DNA of 52,550 nt from Nesterenkonia salmonea (lineage in GTDB: Bacteria; Actinomycetota; Actinomycetes; Actinomycetales; Micrococcaceae): NCBI RefSeq assembly GCF_005771525.1, contig NZ_VAVZ01000023.1:1-52550 (forward strand), read 5' to 3'. The notes beneath the pieces are model-generated. The model ran no database searches. It worked only from the letters and a program-made list of their open reading frames with translations, and was not told the DNA's origin. Positions 19,714 to 28,407 of this stretch are shown in pieces (the stretch's first letter is position 1; each line of letters starts with the position of its first letter). The translations under genes and the position numbers were made by a program.

Positions 19714-20718
19714 TCAGAGGCGCAGCACAACTTTCCCGCTGGATTGGGCGTCTTTCGCTGCTGAGAATGCTTCCTCGGCGGCTTCGAGGCCGAATTCGTG
19801 CGTGATGATCCCCTCGATGTTCGCATCGGCTGCCAAAATCCCCACAGCCTCGGCGATTTCATCCTTAAAGCGGAACGACCCCAATAGGCGCACTTCCTTG
19901 GCGATATAGGGAGCCAGATTAATGGGCTTCACCTCGTTGGGGGCCATCCCGATCTGCACGACTGCACCAGCGGGTCGAACGGCCGTCAACACTGCGGAGA
20001 TAGCACCAGGTGCGCCTGAACACTCCAGAATCACGTCATAGTCGTTCACGGGCAGTTGCGTCTGCGCGACGTTGATCACGCTGTCAGCTCCCAATGCTTG
20101 AGCCCGAGCAAGCGGGCCGTCCAGAACATCGCTGACGTCGACTGCCACAGCCCCGCCGGCCCGGGCCGCGACGAGCGCAAGTAGACCGATGGGGCCTGCG
20201 CCCGAAACCAGGACGTCCTTGCCTCTGAGGTCGCCTGCCTTGGCAGCACCATGCATGGCGACCGCCAAGGGCTCCGCGAGCACTGCCCTTCGCACAGGCA
20301 ACGCCTCCGGCAGCGGCACGACCATTCGCGCCTCCACGAGCAGTTGACCGACTGCCGCTCCCTGGGTATGGGGCCAGGTCGAGGCGCTGCCGAGATATGA
20401 GCCACCTGGCCAAAGGTGAGGATGCTCCGGATACTTAGGTTGTTCTGGGCCGAACCGTGCCGGATGCACTGTCACAGGTTGCCCAGGTTCTAGGTTGCCC
20501 GCCGGATCCTGTGCGACCCTCCCGCTGAGCTCATGTCCTGGGATCAACGGCTCTCTCACCACGAATGCACCGTTCACACCATCGTAGAAGTAGTGCAAGT
20601 CTGAGCCGCAGATGCCGACGTAGTCGACATCGATGAGCACGTGTCCCGTCTGAGGGCGGGGTGAGTCCACTTCCGTGAGTGTTACTCGACGGGCAGATTC
20701 GATGTACAATGCGTGCAT
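19714..20718 (-). CDS. idnD: L-idonate 5-dehydrogenase-like medium-chain alcohol dehydrogenase
   Basis: This 334-residue medium-chain dehydrogenase is most like L-idonate 5-dehydrogenase, which oxidises idonate to 5-ketogluconate with NAD(P). The catalytic zinc ligands are Cys37 (GICGSDLHY) and His62/Glu63 (PGHE). The nucleotide motif is SGAGPIGLLAL and the substrate-linked GSFRF is present. The structural-zinc lobe (about 86-105) has no cysteine, its positions being mostly prolines. ATG 20718 follows the stop of the upstream dehydrogenase relic by one base; TTG 20727 is an alternative with GGAGGG ten bases upstream. The pathway partner next door is broken. Confidence 0.8.
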   Translation of the reverse strand: MHALYIESARRVTLTEVDSPRPQTGHVLIDVDYVGICGSDLHYFYDGVNGAFVVREPLIPGHELSGRVAQDPAGNLEPGQPVTVHPARFGPEQPKYPEHPHLWPGGSYLGSASTWPHTQGAAVGQLLVEARMVVPLPEALPVRRAVLAEPLAVAMHGAAKAGDLRGKDVLVSGAGPIGLLALVAARAGGAVAVDVSDVLDGPLARAQALGADSVINVAQTQLPVNDYDVILECSGAPGAISAVLTAVRPAGAVVQIGMAPNEVKPINLAPYIAKEVRLLGSFRFKDEIAEAVGILAADANIEGIITHEFGLEAAEEAFSAAKDAQSSGKVVLRL

Positions 20719-20719
20719 T

Positions 20720-21292
20720 TTAGACAACTGCGCTCATCCCTCCGTCAAGGAAGATGTTCTGTCCTGAGACGAAGCTCGATGCCTCGGAAGACAAGAAAAG
20801 TAGCACTCCCGGGAGTTCGCCGAAGCTGCCCCATCGGCCAGCTGGCGTCCGTGGACGCAACCACGAATCAAAGTGATCGTCTGCTACCAGGTCCCGGTTC
20901 ATTTCGGTTGCGAAGTAGCCCGGAGAGATGGCATTGACCTGAATGTTGTGCCGGGCCAGATCGGCAGCCATACCTTTGGTCAGCTGGGCAACGCCGCCCT
21001 TGGTAGCTGAGTGCGGTGCGATGGTTTGGCGGGCGAGTTGTGACTGCACGGAGGCGATGTTGATGAGAATATCTGGTACGCCGTAGTCCCGGAACAGTGT
21101 CGCGGTGCCTCGTTTGGCAGCATCTTTGTCGGTGACACCGAACATCCCTATGAGTGCTGACGCGCCCGCCTCCGTCTCGATGAGCTCCGCGGTCTCCGCT
21201 AGAGCGGAGGCGTTCCTTCCGTGAAGGATGACTCGCGCCCCTGTCACATCAAAAAGGTGCTGAAATCTAGAAGGTGGGAACTGACTGCTCAT
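20720..21292 (-). pseudogene. idnO: Deleted gluconate 5-dehydrogenase-like SDR
   Basis: The open frame (190 residues) aligns by memory with gluconate 5-dehydrogenases of about 255 residues but lacks two internal blocks. After FDVTG it jumps to ARVILHGRN, losing the TGxxxGxG cofactor loop. After PDILIN it jumps to IASVQ, losing the NNAG motif and the following helix. The catalytic Tyr of YxxxK is His94 (PHSATKGG). The C-terminus (NAISPGYFATEMN, FVSGQNIFLDGG) is intact. A GGAG precedes ATG 21292. Both losses are in frame, and the product could not bind NAD(P) normally, so the gene is judged dead. Confidence 0.75.
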
Positions 21293-21410
21293 ATACGTGA
21301 TACTCCTTCGTTGACAACGGCGGCCAGTGCAAACTCGATCAGTGATTGCACTGGCCTGCTGCACGTCTCATCACAGTCACGTCTTTCCCGCCGTCCGGGC
21401 AGCCGGAGGG

Positions 21411-23219
21411 TTAAACTCGCTCAGTCGCAGAATCAGCTCTCCACGCCCCAGCTTCCTTGTTGGGTACGGGCTGATGCGCCGAAATGAGTTCTGCGGCGAC
21501 GGCGTCGTCAGTAACCGTCTCGGCTTCCAGAACTGCTTCCACGTGAGCCCGATATGCTGTCTGCTCGGCAGCTGAACGCTCGTCGCTCCATCCCAACCGG
21601 GGAGCCGCTATCTGAAGGATCTCTTGCACGGCGCAGAGTCCACGATCACCGGATTCGTAGTTCAATCTGGTCCGGCGGGCCATCACATCATCCAAGTGCA
21701 GCACGCCCTCTGCCTCCACGGAGTAGGCAATCTCAGCGCGCAGGTACGACGGCGCATGCTGCAGTGGTTTCGCTAAGTCCGGCTGCTCATCAATGAGGGC
21801 AATAAGCTCGCCCAGCAGAGAGCCGTACCGGTTGAGCAGACGGTCCACCCGCTGCATGTCCCATCCGTAGCGTGCGGAAAGATCCTCCGCCTGATCGACC
21901 CACTCCCCGTAACCTTGTCCTCCGAGAAGCGGCAAGACAGCGGTAATGGATGCCCGGTCCTTGAAGGTGCCCTCGACGGCGAAGTCGACCACATCTTCAG
22001 CCATCACACGGTACGTGGTGAGCTTGCCACCGGCGACCCCGGTCAGCCCCGGCGCGAGCTGCATCACGGTGTGCTCGCGGGAAACCTTCGCGGAGGCCGA
22101 TTCATCCGTCTTCACCGGCTGCACCAACGGACGAAGGCCAGCCCAAGTAGCCAGCACATCGTCTCGGGTGAGATCTTCTCCGAGCACCGCATTGGCGTGT
22201 TCCAGCACGTAGTCGATGTCAGCAGCCGTGGCGGCGGGAGAGTCCACCGCTTCATGCCAGGCAGTGTCTGTGGTCCCAATAGACCACACATCGCGCAATG
22301 GAATCAGAAACAGCACCGACTTCTCAGTCTGCGTGATCACCCCAACGGTTCCTTCCGCGGCGATCCGGTCACGCGGGACCGTGATGTGGATGCCCTTTGA
22401 CGCTAGAACCCGAAGACCGGAAGTGGCCTTAGCCGACTGCTGAGCTTCACCAGTCCACACCCCGGCAGCCAGAATGACTTCCTTGGCGTGAACATCAAAT
22501 TCTTCGCCGGTGAGGTGGTCCCGGATACGCGCTCCTGTGACGCGGCGCTCTGCTTCCACCGCGCTGCTTTCCTCATCTCGGAGGTAGCTGATCACTTCAG
22601 TTCGGGATGCCACAGCCGCGCCGAGGCTGTGAGCTGAGCGGGCAAGAGTCAGCACCAGCCGGGCGTCGTCGACCTGGGCGTCGTAGTACTCGAGTGCACC
22701 GTGGTACTTCTCTGGGTCCAGGCCGGCAAAGCGTTCACGCAAGCGCCCCCGCCCGAGGTGTCGGTGGAAGGGCACGGCGCGGCCCTTGGAGCCCCGCAGC
22801 AGCGAGGAACCGGAGGCCAGTGTGTCGTAGAGCGTCACTCCGGAGCCGATAAAGGCCCGGTCCACCACCGGTGTGGTGAACGGGAAAACGAATGGCAGCG
22901 GACGTACCAGGTGCGGTGCCAAACGGCGCAGGAGCAGGTCACGTTCGCGCAGGGCCTCAGCGACGAGCTTAAAATCCAGCATTTGCAGATAGCGCAATCC
23001 CCCGTGAATCAGTTGGGAGGATCGGGAGGATGTTCCCTCCCCAAAGTCTCGGGCTTCCACCAGACCAGTGTCGAGACCCCGGCCGGCGGCATCAAAAGCC
23101 GTGGAAGCTCCGACAACCCCTCCTCCGATCACAAGGATGTCTAACGGTTCGCCACCCGGCTCGGAGGTGGCACGCAGGCGGTTTAGTGCGTCATTGCGGG
23201 ATGCTGCATTGAGCGACAT
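21411..23219 (-). CDS. glpD: Glycerol-3-phosphate dehydrogenase, FAD-dependent
   Basis: GlpD oxidises sn-glycerol-3-phosphate to dihydroxyacetone phosphate and passes electrons to quinones at the membrane. The FAD motif is IGGGVVGASTAFDAAGRG. SSRSSQLIHGGLRYL is a family hallmark, and the AGGKLTTYR motif precedes the C-terminal cap. About 602 residues from ATG 23219, chosen over a longer frame for its GGAAG at 10 bp. No glpF or glpK is adjacent. Confidence 0.94.
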   Translation of the reverse strand: MSLNAASRNDALNRLRATSEPGGEPLDILVIGGGVVGASTAFDAAGRGLDTGLVEARDFGEGTSSRSSQLIHGGLRYLQMLDFKLVAEALRERDLLLRRLAPHLVRPLPFVFPFTTPVVDRAFIGSGVTLYDTLASGSSLLRGSKGRAVPFHRHLGRGRLRERFAGLDPEKYHGALEYYDAQVDDARLVLTLARSAHSLGAAVASRTEVISYLRDEESSAVEAERRVTGARIRDHLTGEEFDVHAKEVILAAGVWTGEAQQSAKATSGLRVLASKGIHITVPRDRIAAEGTVGVITQTEKSVLFLIPLRDVWSIGTTDTAWHEAVDSPAATAADIDYVLEHANAVLGEDLTRDDVLATWAGLRPLVQPVKTDESASAKVSREHTVMQLAPGLTGVAGGKLTTYRVMAEDVVDFAVEGTFKDRASITAVLPLLGGQGYGEWVDQAEDLSARYGWDMQRVDRLLNRYGSLLGELIALIDEQPDLAKPLQHAPSYLRAEIAYSVEAEGVLHLDDVMARRTRLNYESGDRGLCAVQEILQIAAPRLGWSDERSAAEQTAYRAHVEAVLEAETVTDDAVAAELISAHQPVPNKEAGAWRADSATERV

Positions 23220-23356
23220 TGGCTTCACACTTCCAGGGTACAAGGCGGAGCGGTTCACCCAATCGTGACCTCCAAGGCTCTTCACAGATAGCCAGCCTAG
23301 GCTCGAGAATCAAGAGAGTATGTGTTGTACCGACCTTGCAGGACAAGGAGTGAGTT

Positions 23357-24265
23357 ATGTCCTCTGGCATCACGCCAACTGAGGAGATCCCCGCCGACCA
23401 ACTAGTGAAACAGGCCGATGGCGACCTTTACCGGCAGCTGCTCGATCAGCTCAATTCCAATGCTGAGCAGCACGGCGAGCCTGGTGCGGTGCAGAGGATG
23501 GTGGAAATTCGCCGCCAGCTGACGGAGTTTCAGCTTCATTACAAGTTCGGCATGGACGAAGTGCTCACCAAGATCAATGTGCTGCGCGAAGAGTTCGAGC
23601 ACACCCGGGACTACTCCCCCATTGAGCACGTCAATTACCGGTTGAAGTCGCTCGAGCGCATTCTGGATAAGGTCCGCCGGTACGGCTGTGAACCGACACT
23701 GGAGGGCATCCGCCATTCCATCCGGGACATTGCTGGGATTCGGATCACCACAAGTTTTGTCTCAGATGCCTTCTGGGTTGCGGAGATGCTGTGCAGCCAG
23801 CCAGACCTCCGGGTCGTGGAGGTTAAGGACTATATTCGCAGGCCCAAGCCCAATGGCTATCAAAGCCTCCATGTCATCTTGCAGGTGCCGGTCTACCTCT
23901 CCAATCGCACGGAGTTCGTCTACGTGGAAGTGCAGATCCGCACGGTGGCGATGGATTTCTGGGCCTCATTGGAGCACAAGATCTACTACACCTACGACGG
24001 TGAGGTCCCTTCGGACATTCTGGATGAACTGCGCGACGCCGCCGTGCAGGCCGCCGCCTTGGACACCCAGATGGCCGAGATCCGCGATAAGGTGACTGCT
24101 CTTCGTGAACAAGCCCCGGCCTCTGGGCAGGGGGCAACAGGTCCCACACCGTCTGACCGCCCCGACCCCGGACACTGGTTCCGAGGCAGCGATGACGCCA
24201 CCGGACCCACCGACCACGATTCGCCTATTTTCACGTGGCAGGACGGCCGCAAAGGCGCCAACTAG
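23357..24265 (+). CDS. Small alarmone synthetase (GTP pyrophosphokinase family)
   Basis: This 302-residue RelA/SpoT-domain protein without hydrolase or TGS/ACT domains probably makes (p)ppGpp or pGpp as a stress signal. It has the nucleotide-binding DIAGIRI motif, RRPKPNGYQSLHV (the synthetase substrate loop) and EVQIRTVAMDFWASLEHK. The C-terminal 50 residues are disordered. ATG 23357 has AAGGAG seven bases upstream. It is divergent from glpD and monocistronic. Length and form match the YjbM/RelS-type actinobacterial proteins. Confidence 0.92.
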   Translation: MSSGITPTEEIPADQLVKQADGDLYRQLLDQLNSNAEQHGEPGAVQRMVEIRRQLTEFQLHYKFGMDEVLTKINVLREEFEHTRDYSPIEHVNYRLKSLERILDKVRRYGCEPTLEGIRHSIRDIAGIRITTSFVSDAFWVAEMLCSQPDLRVVEVKDYIRRPKPNGYQSLHVILQVPVYLSNRTEFVYVEVQIRTVAMDFWASLEHKIYYTYDGEVPSDILDELRDAAVQAAALDTQMAEIRDKVTALREQAPASGQGATGPTPSDRPDPGHWFRGSDDATGPTDHDSPIFTWQDGRKGAN

Positions 24266-24404
24266 CAGGTCCCTGAGACGGCAGCAGCGCTCTTCCAGGC
24301 CAGGATCATAGGCTCCTCAGCGAATCCGGTGCGGGAAACGGCAACCTGTGGTGCCGCCCATCCGAACCGACTGCTGCGGCCGCACCGAGATCATCTTCGG
24401 CCAC

Positions 24405-24655
24405 TCAAATGCCATGCGGGCCAGCTTCAGTGAAGCGCACACGCACCGACTCACCACTGGGCAGTTCTAGGAGCCACGGCTCGGCGAAGAAAGCTAGGCC
24501 CGTTTCATCGAGTGCTTCCTCAGCCGTGAGCCAATCTACTTGTTCAGTAATCTCTAGTCCCATGGCGTCGTGCGCAACAAAGCCGTCCCCGGCCATGCGG
24601 ATCCATCCGATCCGGTCTCCTCCGATGCGGGATGCTCGATCCAGGTGTCGTCCAT
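24405..24655 (-). pseudogene. Small unknown protein, apparently frameshifted
   Basis: A frame reading GWIRMAGDGFVAHDAMGLEI, then DWLTAEEALDETGLAF and a VRVRFTEAGPHG end (24405 to about 24620) resembles a small conserved Micrococcales protein of unknown function, whose relatives begin with a WxEH segment followed by GWIR. Here MDDTWIEHPASEE begins at ATG 24655 in a different frame, so about one base is gained or lost near 24605-24620. An ATG at 24596 could still give 63 residues. The recognition comes from memory and the reading is moderate to weak. It lies just after thiD. Confidence 0.4.
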
Positions 24656-24674
24656 GGCGGCATAATAATGCACA

Positions 24675-25496
24675 TCACCGGGGAAAGTGGTTGATGGGAC
24701 CGTTGCCCTTTCCCACGTCCAGCTGTTCCGCGCCCTGAAGTGCCCGCTGCATCCAGTCCTTTACTGAGTCCAGCCCAGCATTCCAGCTGAACCCCCGCGC
24801 ACGCAGGGTGGCCAATGCGGCAGAGACCGAGCATCCGGTCCCATGAGTATTGGTGGTGGCGATCCTAGGTGTGCTCACGGAGTAGGTCTCCGGTCGGTCG
24901 CCGTCGACAGCGGGGAACACCAGACTGTCGGTGACGCTCGATTGCCCCATATGGCCCCCTTTGGCCAGCACCACAGCGTCGTGCGCGTCAGCGACCTCTT
25001 CTGCCTGCTGGATCAGTTCTGAGGACGACGACGCCGGCTCCGCACCGGCCAGAATAGCCAGTTCAGGCACATTCGGAGTCACGAGATCAGCGCGGTGAAT
25101 AAATTCGATGAGGGAGGCTTCAGCGTCCGTGTCCAGCAACCGGTCTCCGCTCGTGGCGACCATGACAGGGTCAACCACGAGCGTCGGTGCGCTCGAGGGG
25201 TCAAATGTGGCTTCCCACCATTGTGTGACGGTCCTTATGATGCCCACGGTGCCGAGCATGCCGGTCTTGACCGCATTGATGGTGACGTCATCACTGACCG
25301 CATCCAGCTGGGCTCGCAGGAATTCCACCGGCGGTGCGTGGATCTGCCTCACACCTTGGGTGTTTTGGGCGACCAGAGCGGTGACCACGCACATGCCGTA
25401 GCCCCCATGTGCGGCGAATGACTTCAGATCGGCTTGGATTCCAGCGCCACCGGTGGGATCGGTGCCGGCGATCGAGAGGATATTGGGTATTCCCAC
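24675..25496 (-). CDS. thiD: Hydroxymethylpyrimidine/phosphomethylpyrimidine kinase
   Basis: ThiD phosphorylates HMP and HMP-P to HMP-PP, the pyrimidine half of thiamine. The 273-residue ribokinase-fold protein has SIAGTDPTGGAGIQADLKSF, VKTGMLG, VVDPVMVATSGDRLL, LAKGGHMG and the anion hole/catalytic Asp region NTHGTGCSVSAA (Asp replaced by Cys, as in ThiD). Start GTG 25496 lies six bases after AAGGGA, which is also the 3' strand of the TPP aptamer. ThiE or thiamine transport genes are not nearby, so it may be used for salvage. Confidence 0.95.
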   Translation of the reverse strand: MGIPNILSIAGTDPTGGAGIQADLKSFAAHGGYGMCVVTALVAQNTQGVRQIHAPPVEFLRAQLDAVSDDVTINAVKTGMLGTVGIIRTVTQWWEATFDPSSAPTLVVDPVMVATSGDRLLDTDAEASLIEFIHRADLVTPNVPELAILAGAEPASSSSELIQQAEEVADAHDAVVLAKGGHMGQSSVTDSLVFPAVDGDRPETYSVSTPRIATTNTHGTGCSVSAALATLRARGFSWNAGLDSVKDWMQRALQGAEQLDVGKGNGPINHFPR

Positions 25497-25501
25497 GAGC
25501 A

Positions 25502-25577
25502 GTCCCTTCGTACGTACTAACGTGACAGGTTCTACGGGTGTGTTCTCAGCGCCTGATGCGCACCCCGTGCTGAGGAC
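25502..25577 (-). promoter_or_regulatory. TPP (THI-element) riboswitch of thiD
   Basis: On the minus strand the segment reads GTCCTC, CACGGGGTGC, GCTGAGA, ACACCC, GAACCTG, GTTAGTAC and GAAGGGAC in the correct order and spacing for the TPP aptamer. The first and last parts pair as P1 (GTCC with GGAC). The GGGA of that helix (25506-25503) is the only Shine-Dalgarno of thiD and lies 6 bp from its GTG, so TPP binding should hide the ribosome binding site and reduce translation. No separate expression platform is needed. Confidence 0.9.
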
Positions 25578-25585
25578 ATACGGTA

Positions 25586-27283
25586 TCAGTCGATAAGGCG
25601 GTGAGCGCCGTCGCGGCGGGGATCATCAGCTCCGGTGATGGTCCCAGTTTCATGGTCGATGACTAACGCCTGCACTGATCCGAAACTGGAGGTGGGCCAC
25701 TCCTCAACAGCCCACCCCAGCTCCTCGAGGTCAGCGATGAGCCCGCTGGACTGGCCCTGCTCAAGGTACAGGAGACTGTCCTCTGCGCGGAAACGTGGCG
25801 CCTCCAGCGCCTCCTGTAGTTCAGCGTCCTGCAGTGCCCACTGTGACAAAACCGTGCCCAGCGCCGGCAGAATCTGCATTCCTCCAGGTGTACCGATGGC
25901 CATGACAGGCAGGGCGTCCTCATCGAGCACCATCGTGGGGTTGGACCAGGTCACCGTCCGCCGACCCGGTTCAGGCTGGTTAGCAGGCGAGTCAATGTCC
26001 GAGAACCGTTTCAGCGCGTTATTGAGGAAGTAGCCGTCCACCTCCTGCCCTGATCCCCAAAAGTCGGTCACGGTGTTGGTCATGGAAACGGTGAGCCCGG
26101 TATCGTCCACCGCTGAGATATGAGTGGTGTTGGCGTGTGCAGAGTCCTCAGGGCCGCCTGGCGCGGCCTGTGGCAGCTCTTCTGGGCCCTCAGGCGAGAT
26201 CTGGGCGTTGGCGTTGGGGTCGGTGAGTTCATCCACGGGGACCTCGACGGCGGTCGGATCTCCGAGATCATTGCGGATTGTCTCTTCTGCCACGCCCCAT
26301 GCTCTGGAATGAGTGTCGATGTACTCGGCGGAATCCGGGGCCATCCCCCCGACACCCTCCGATTCGGCAATCTGCAGCATTTGGATCAGCGCAGCACCTG
26401 GCAGCGGTGGTGGTGCTGAGACGACCTGATAGTCACCGAAAGCACCTGCCACAGGCTCGGCTGTGGTGATCTCGTAGTCAGCCAGGGAGTCACGATCGAT
26501 GCCCTCTGCCTGCTGGGCCAGAGACTCGGCGAGCTGCCCTGTGTAGAAATCCTCCCAGCCTGCTTCAGCCAGGCGCTGTAATGACTGTTCCAGTTCGGGC
26601 TGGACGAGCGTCTCGGAGGTGTCGAGCGGTTCTCCCTCCGGATAGAACGCCTCCAGATCGGCGAGGTATTCGGGCCCCGCACCGGAGCTGATCCGGTCGC
26701 TGAGGTACTCAGAGACGGTGAATCCGTCCCCCGCCACTTCAATCGCTGGTGAGATCACCTCCTCCCACTCCAACTCGCCATAGTCCTCATGGATCTGCCC
26801 CATACCGGCGACGAAACCTGGGATGCCGGTGCCGGTGTCGGGGATCTCGCCGCTGGCGTTGACCACCTCGCGGTAGTCGTAGAAGACCGGTTCCTCGTCT
26901 GGGCCCGCGATGATGACGGAGCCTCCTCCCCCCATACCGGAAGCCACCGGCTCCAGCACCCCAATGGCGAAGGCTGCCGCGATACTCGCGTCCACTGCGT
27001 TTCCACCCTCGTCGAGAATCCTCTCAGCTGCATCGACTGCCTGTTCATGTCCTGCGCTGACACCGTTAGCGTCGAGAGCTGGGGACACGTCTTCCGCAGG
27101 CTCCGACTGTTCGGTCTCGGCGGTGGCGTCGTCTGTCGGCTCTTGAGTGGACTCTTGAGTGGGCTCCAGGTCGGTTGTCGCAGGCGGGGACGGCTCATCC
27201 TCAGTGATTCCGCACGACGCCACGCTGAGACACGCGACAGCGAATGGAGCGAGGACGAAGGGCGTTTTGCGTTTCAGTGTCAT
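25586..27283 (-). CDS. ggt: Gamma-glutamyltransferase, lipoprotein
   Basis: This 565-residue gamma-glutamyltransferase cleaves or transfers gamma-glutamyl groups from glutathione-like or poly-gamma-glutamyl substrates outside the membrane. It is an exported lipoprotein: residues 1-23 form a signal with lipobox VAS-Cys24. An acidic Thr/Glu/Pro linker of about 50 residues follows. The catalytic N-terminal nucleophile Thr of the small subunit is in HANTTHISAVD, preceded by the autocleavage region, and AIGTPGG lies near the C-terminus. ATG 27283 overlaps the upstream stop by 1 base (TGATG). The frame upstream to 27589 is not coding. Confidence 0.92.
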   Translation of the reverse strand: MTLKRKTPFVLAPFAVACLSVASCGITEDEPSPPATTDLEPTQESTQEPTDDATAETEQSEPAEDVSPALDANGVSAGHEQAVDAAERILDEGGNAVDASIAAAFAIGVLEPVASGMGGGGSVIIAGPDEEPVFYDYREVVNASGEIPDTGTGIPGFVAGMGQIHEDYGELEWEEVISPAIEVAGDGFTVSEYLSDRISSGAGPEYLADLEAFYPEGEPLDTSETLVQPELEQSLQRLAEAGWEDFYTGQLAESLAQQAEGIDRDSLADYEITTAEPVAGAFGDYQVVSAPPPLPGAALIQMLQIAESEGVGGMAPDSAEYIDTHSRAWGVAEETIRNDLGDPTAVEVPVDELTDPNANAQISPEGPEELPQAAPGGPEDSAHANTTHISAVDDTGLTVSMTNTVTDFWGSGQEVDGYFLNNALKRFSDIDSPANQPEPGRRTVTWSNPTMVLDEDALPVMAIGTPGGMQILPALGTVLSQWALQDAELQEALEAPRFRAEDSLLYLEQGQSSGLIADLEELGWAVEEWPTSSFGSVQALVIDHETGTITGADDPRRDGAHRLID

Positions 27284-28353
27284 CACCTCGTAAGAAAATT
27301 GGGTAGCCGAAGCAGTGTTTCGAGGGGACCACGGGTCGCAAATGCGCGCCACAATGCGCACAGCGCAATGATCAGCCCGATGATGATTGCACTGACCAGC
27401 AGGCCCCGATTGGGGTTCTCGGATGCCGGTCGGACCAGCACGGCAATCGCTGCCAGGTGGAGGCAATATGCGGTCAGCGCAAACTGACCTGTCACCACCA
27501 GAGGGTACGCGAGACGTCCAATCCGTGGGGTGAGGATCAGCATAGTGCCGATCATTAACGCCGATGTTCCCACGGCAGAGAGCACCCACAGTGGCATCTG
27601 GGAGTGGCCTGACGCCAGAAGTAGATGGTCTGGACCCACCTGTTCGGCATCAGGTTCGCCGAAGAGCTGGATCAGTCCCCACGATGCAGCAGTCATAACA
27701 GCGGCACAGGCCGCGCCAGCAATAATGAGCATGTGCTGCACGGAGCGGCTGCGAAGATCCAATCGGCCCAGGAACATCCCGAAAAGGAAAGGCGCGATCC
27801 AGACGATCAATGGATATGGGCCCGTAAGATAAATGGCGGCGGCGGAATCGAGTGGGCCCCGGGCCAGAGATGCCGGACCCGCAGGCAGGCCCGCCGTGCT
27901 GTGAAGCGCGATATACGCTACTGGGCCCACCAAGGTCATCCCGGCTGCGAAGCCAAGCAACCAGCGGCTAGGCAGCCTGACGGCGATCAGTGCGATCACA
28001 AAGAGTGCCGCATAGAGCATCAAAATGACGTTGACGCCCGTTGGTAACTGTTGGAGTGCCAGACCAATGACCATCAGGACCGCAGCCCGCCAGAGGAGGC
28101 TCGGCCACACCGGAGCAGATGTTGACCTCAAGCTCCTTGTGAGGATAGTGACCCCCATGCCGGCGAGCACAATGAACAGGATCGCTGCCCTGCCGTGAAG
28201 TACCGACACGATCAGTGCTGGTAATCCAGTTGAGTCCGCTACTCCTACGTTGACAATGACCATGCCGAAGATCGCCAAGGCACGAGTGGCGTCCAGCGCC
28301 GTGATCCGTGACGAGGAATGCCCGTTGGTGGACGGCTTTTCCAATTGGCTCAT
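27283..28353 (-). CDS. DUF418/acyltransferase-like polytopic membrane protein
   Basis: The 356-residue protein has about ten hydrophobic helices. It begins after a short hydrophilic part with ITALDATRALAIFGMVIVNVG, the conserved start of DUF1624/DUF418 proteins related to heparan-alpha-glucosaminide N-acetyltransferases. Later helices carry the FALTAYCLHL-like motif near the C-terminus. Such proteins are thought to transfer acyl groups to surface glycans or similar targets, but the substrate is unknown. ATG 28353 is the nearest good start; a TTG lies at 28362. It is coupled to ggt by a TGATG overlap. Confidence 0.75.
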   Translation of the reverse strand: MSQLEKPSTNGHSSSRITALDATRALAIFGMVIVNVGVADSTGLPALIVSVLHGRAAILFIVLAGMGVTILTRSLRSTSAPVWPSLLWRAAVLMVIGLALQQLPTGVNVILMLYAALFVIALIAVRLPSRWLLGFAAGMTLVGPVAYIALHSTAGLPAGPASLARGPLDSAAAIYLTGPYPLIVWIAPFLFGMFLGRLDLRSRSVQHMLIIAGAACAAVMTAASWGLIQLFGEPDAEQVGPDHLLLASGHSQMPLWVLSAVGTSALMIGTMLILTPRIGRLAYPLVVTGQFALTAYCLHLAAIAVLVRPASENPNRGLLVSAIIIGLIIALCALWRAFATRGPLETLLRLPNFLTR

Positions 28354-28407
28354 CGTAGACAAGGGTAAGGCATGGACCTGCGGGGTGCCTGATCAGAGCC
28401 TGACCGT

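Noticed and set aside
27284-27589. Upstream extension of the ggt frame
   Set aside because: It lies inside the DUF418 gene on the same strand, and the signal peptide at ATG 27283 is clear.
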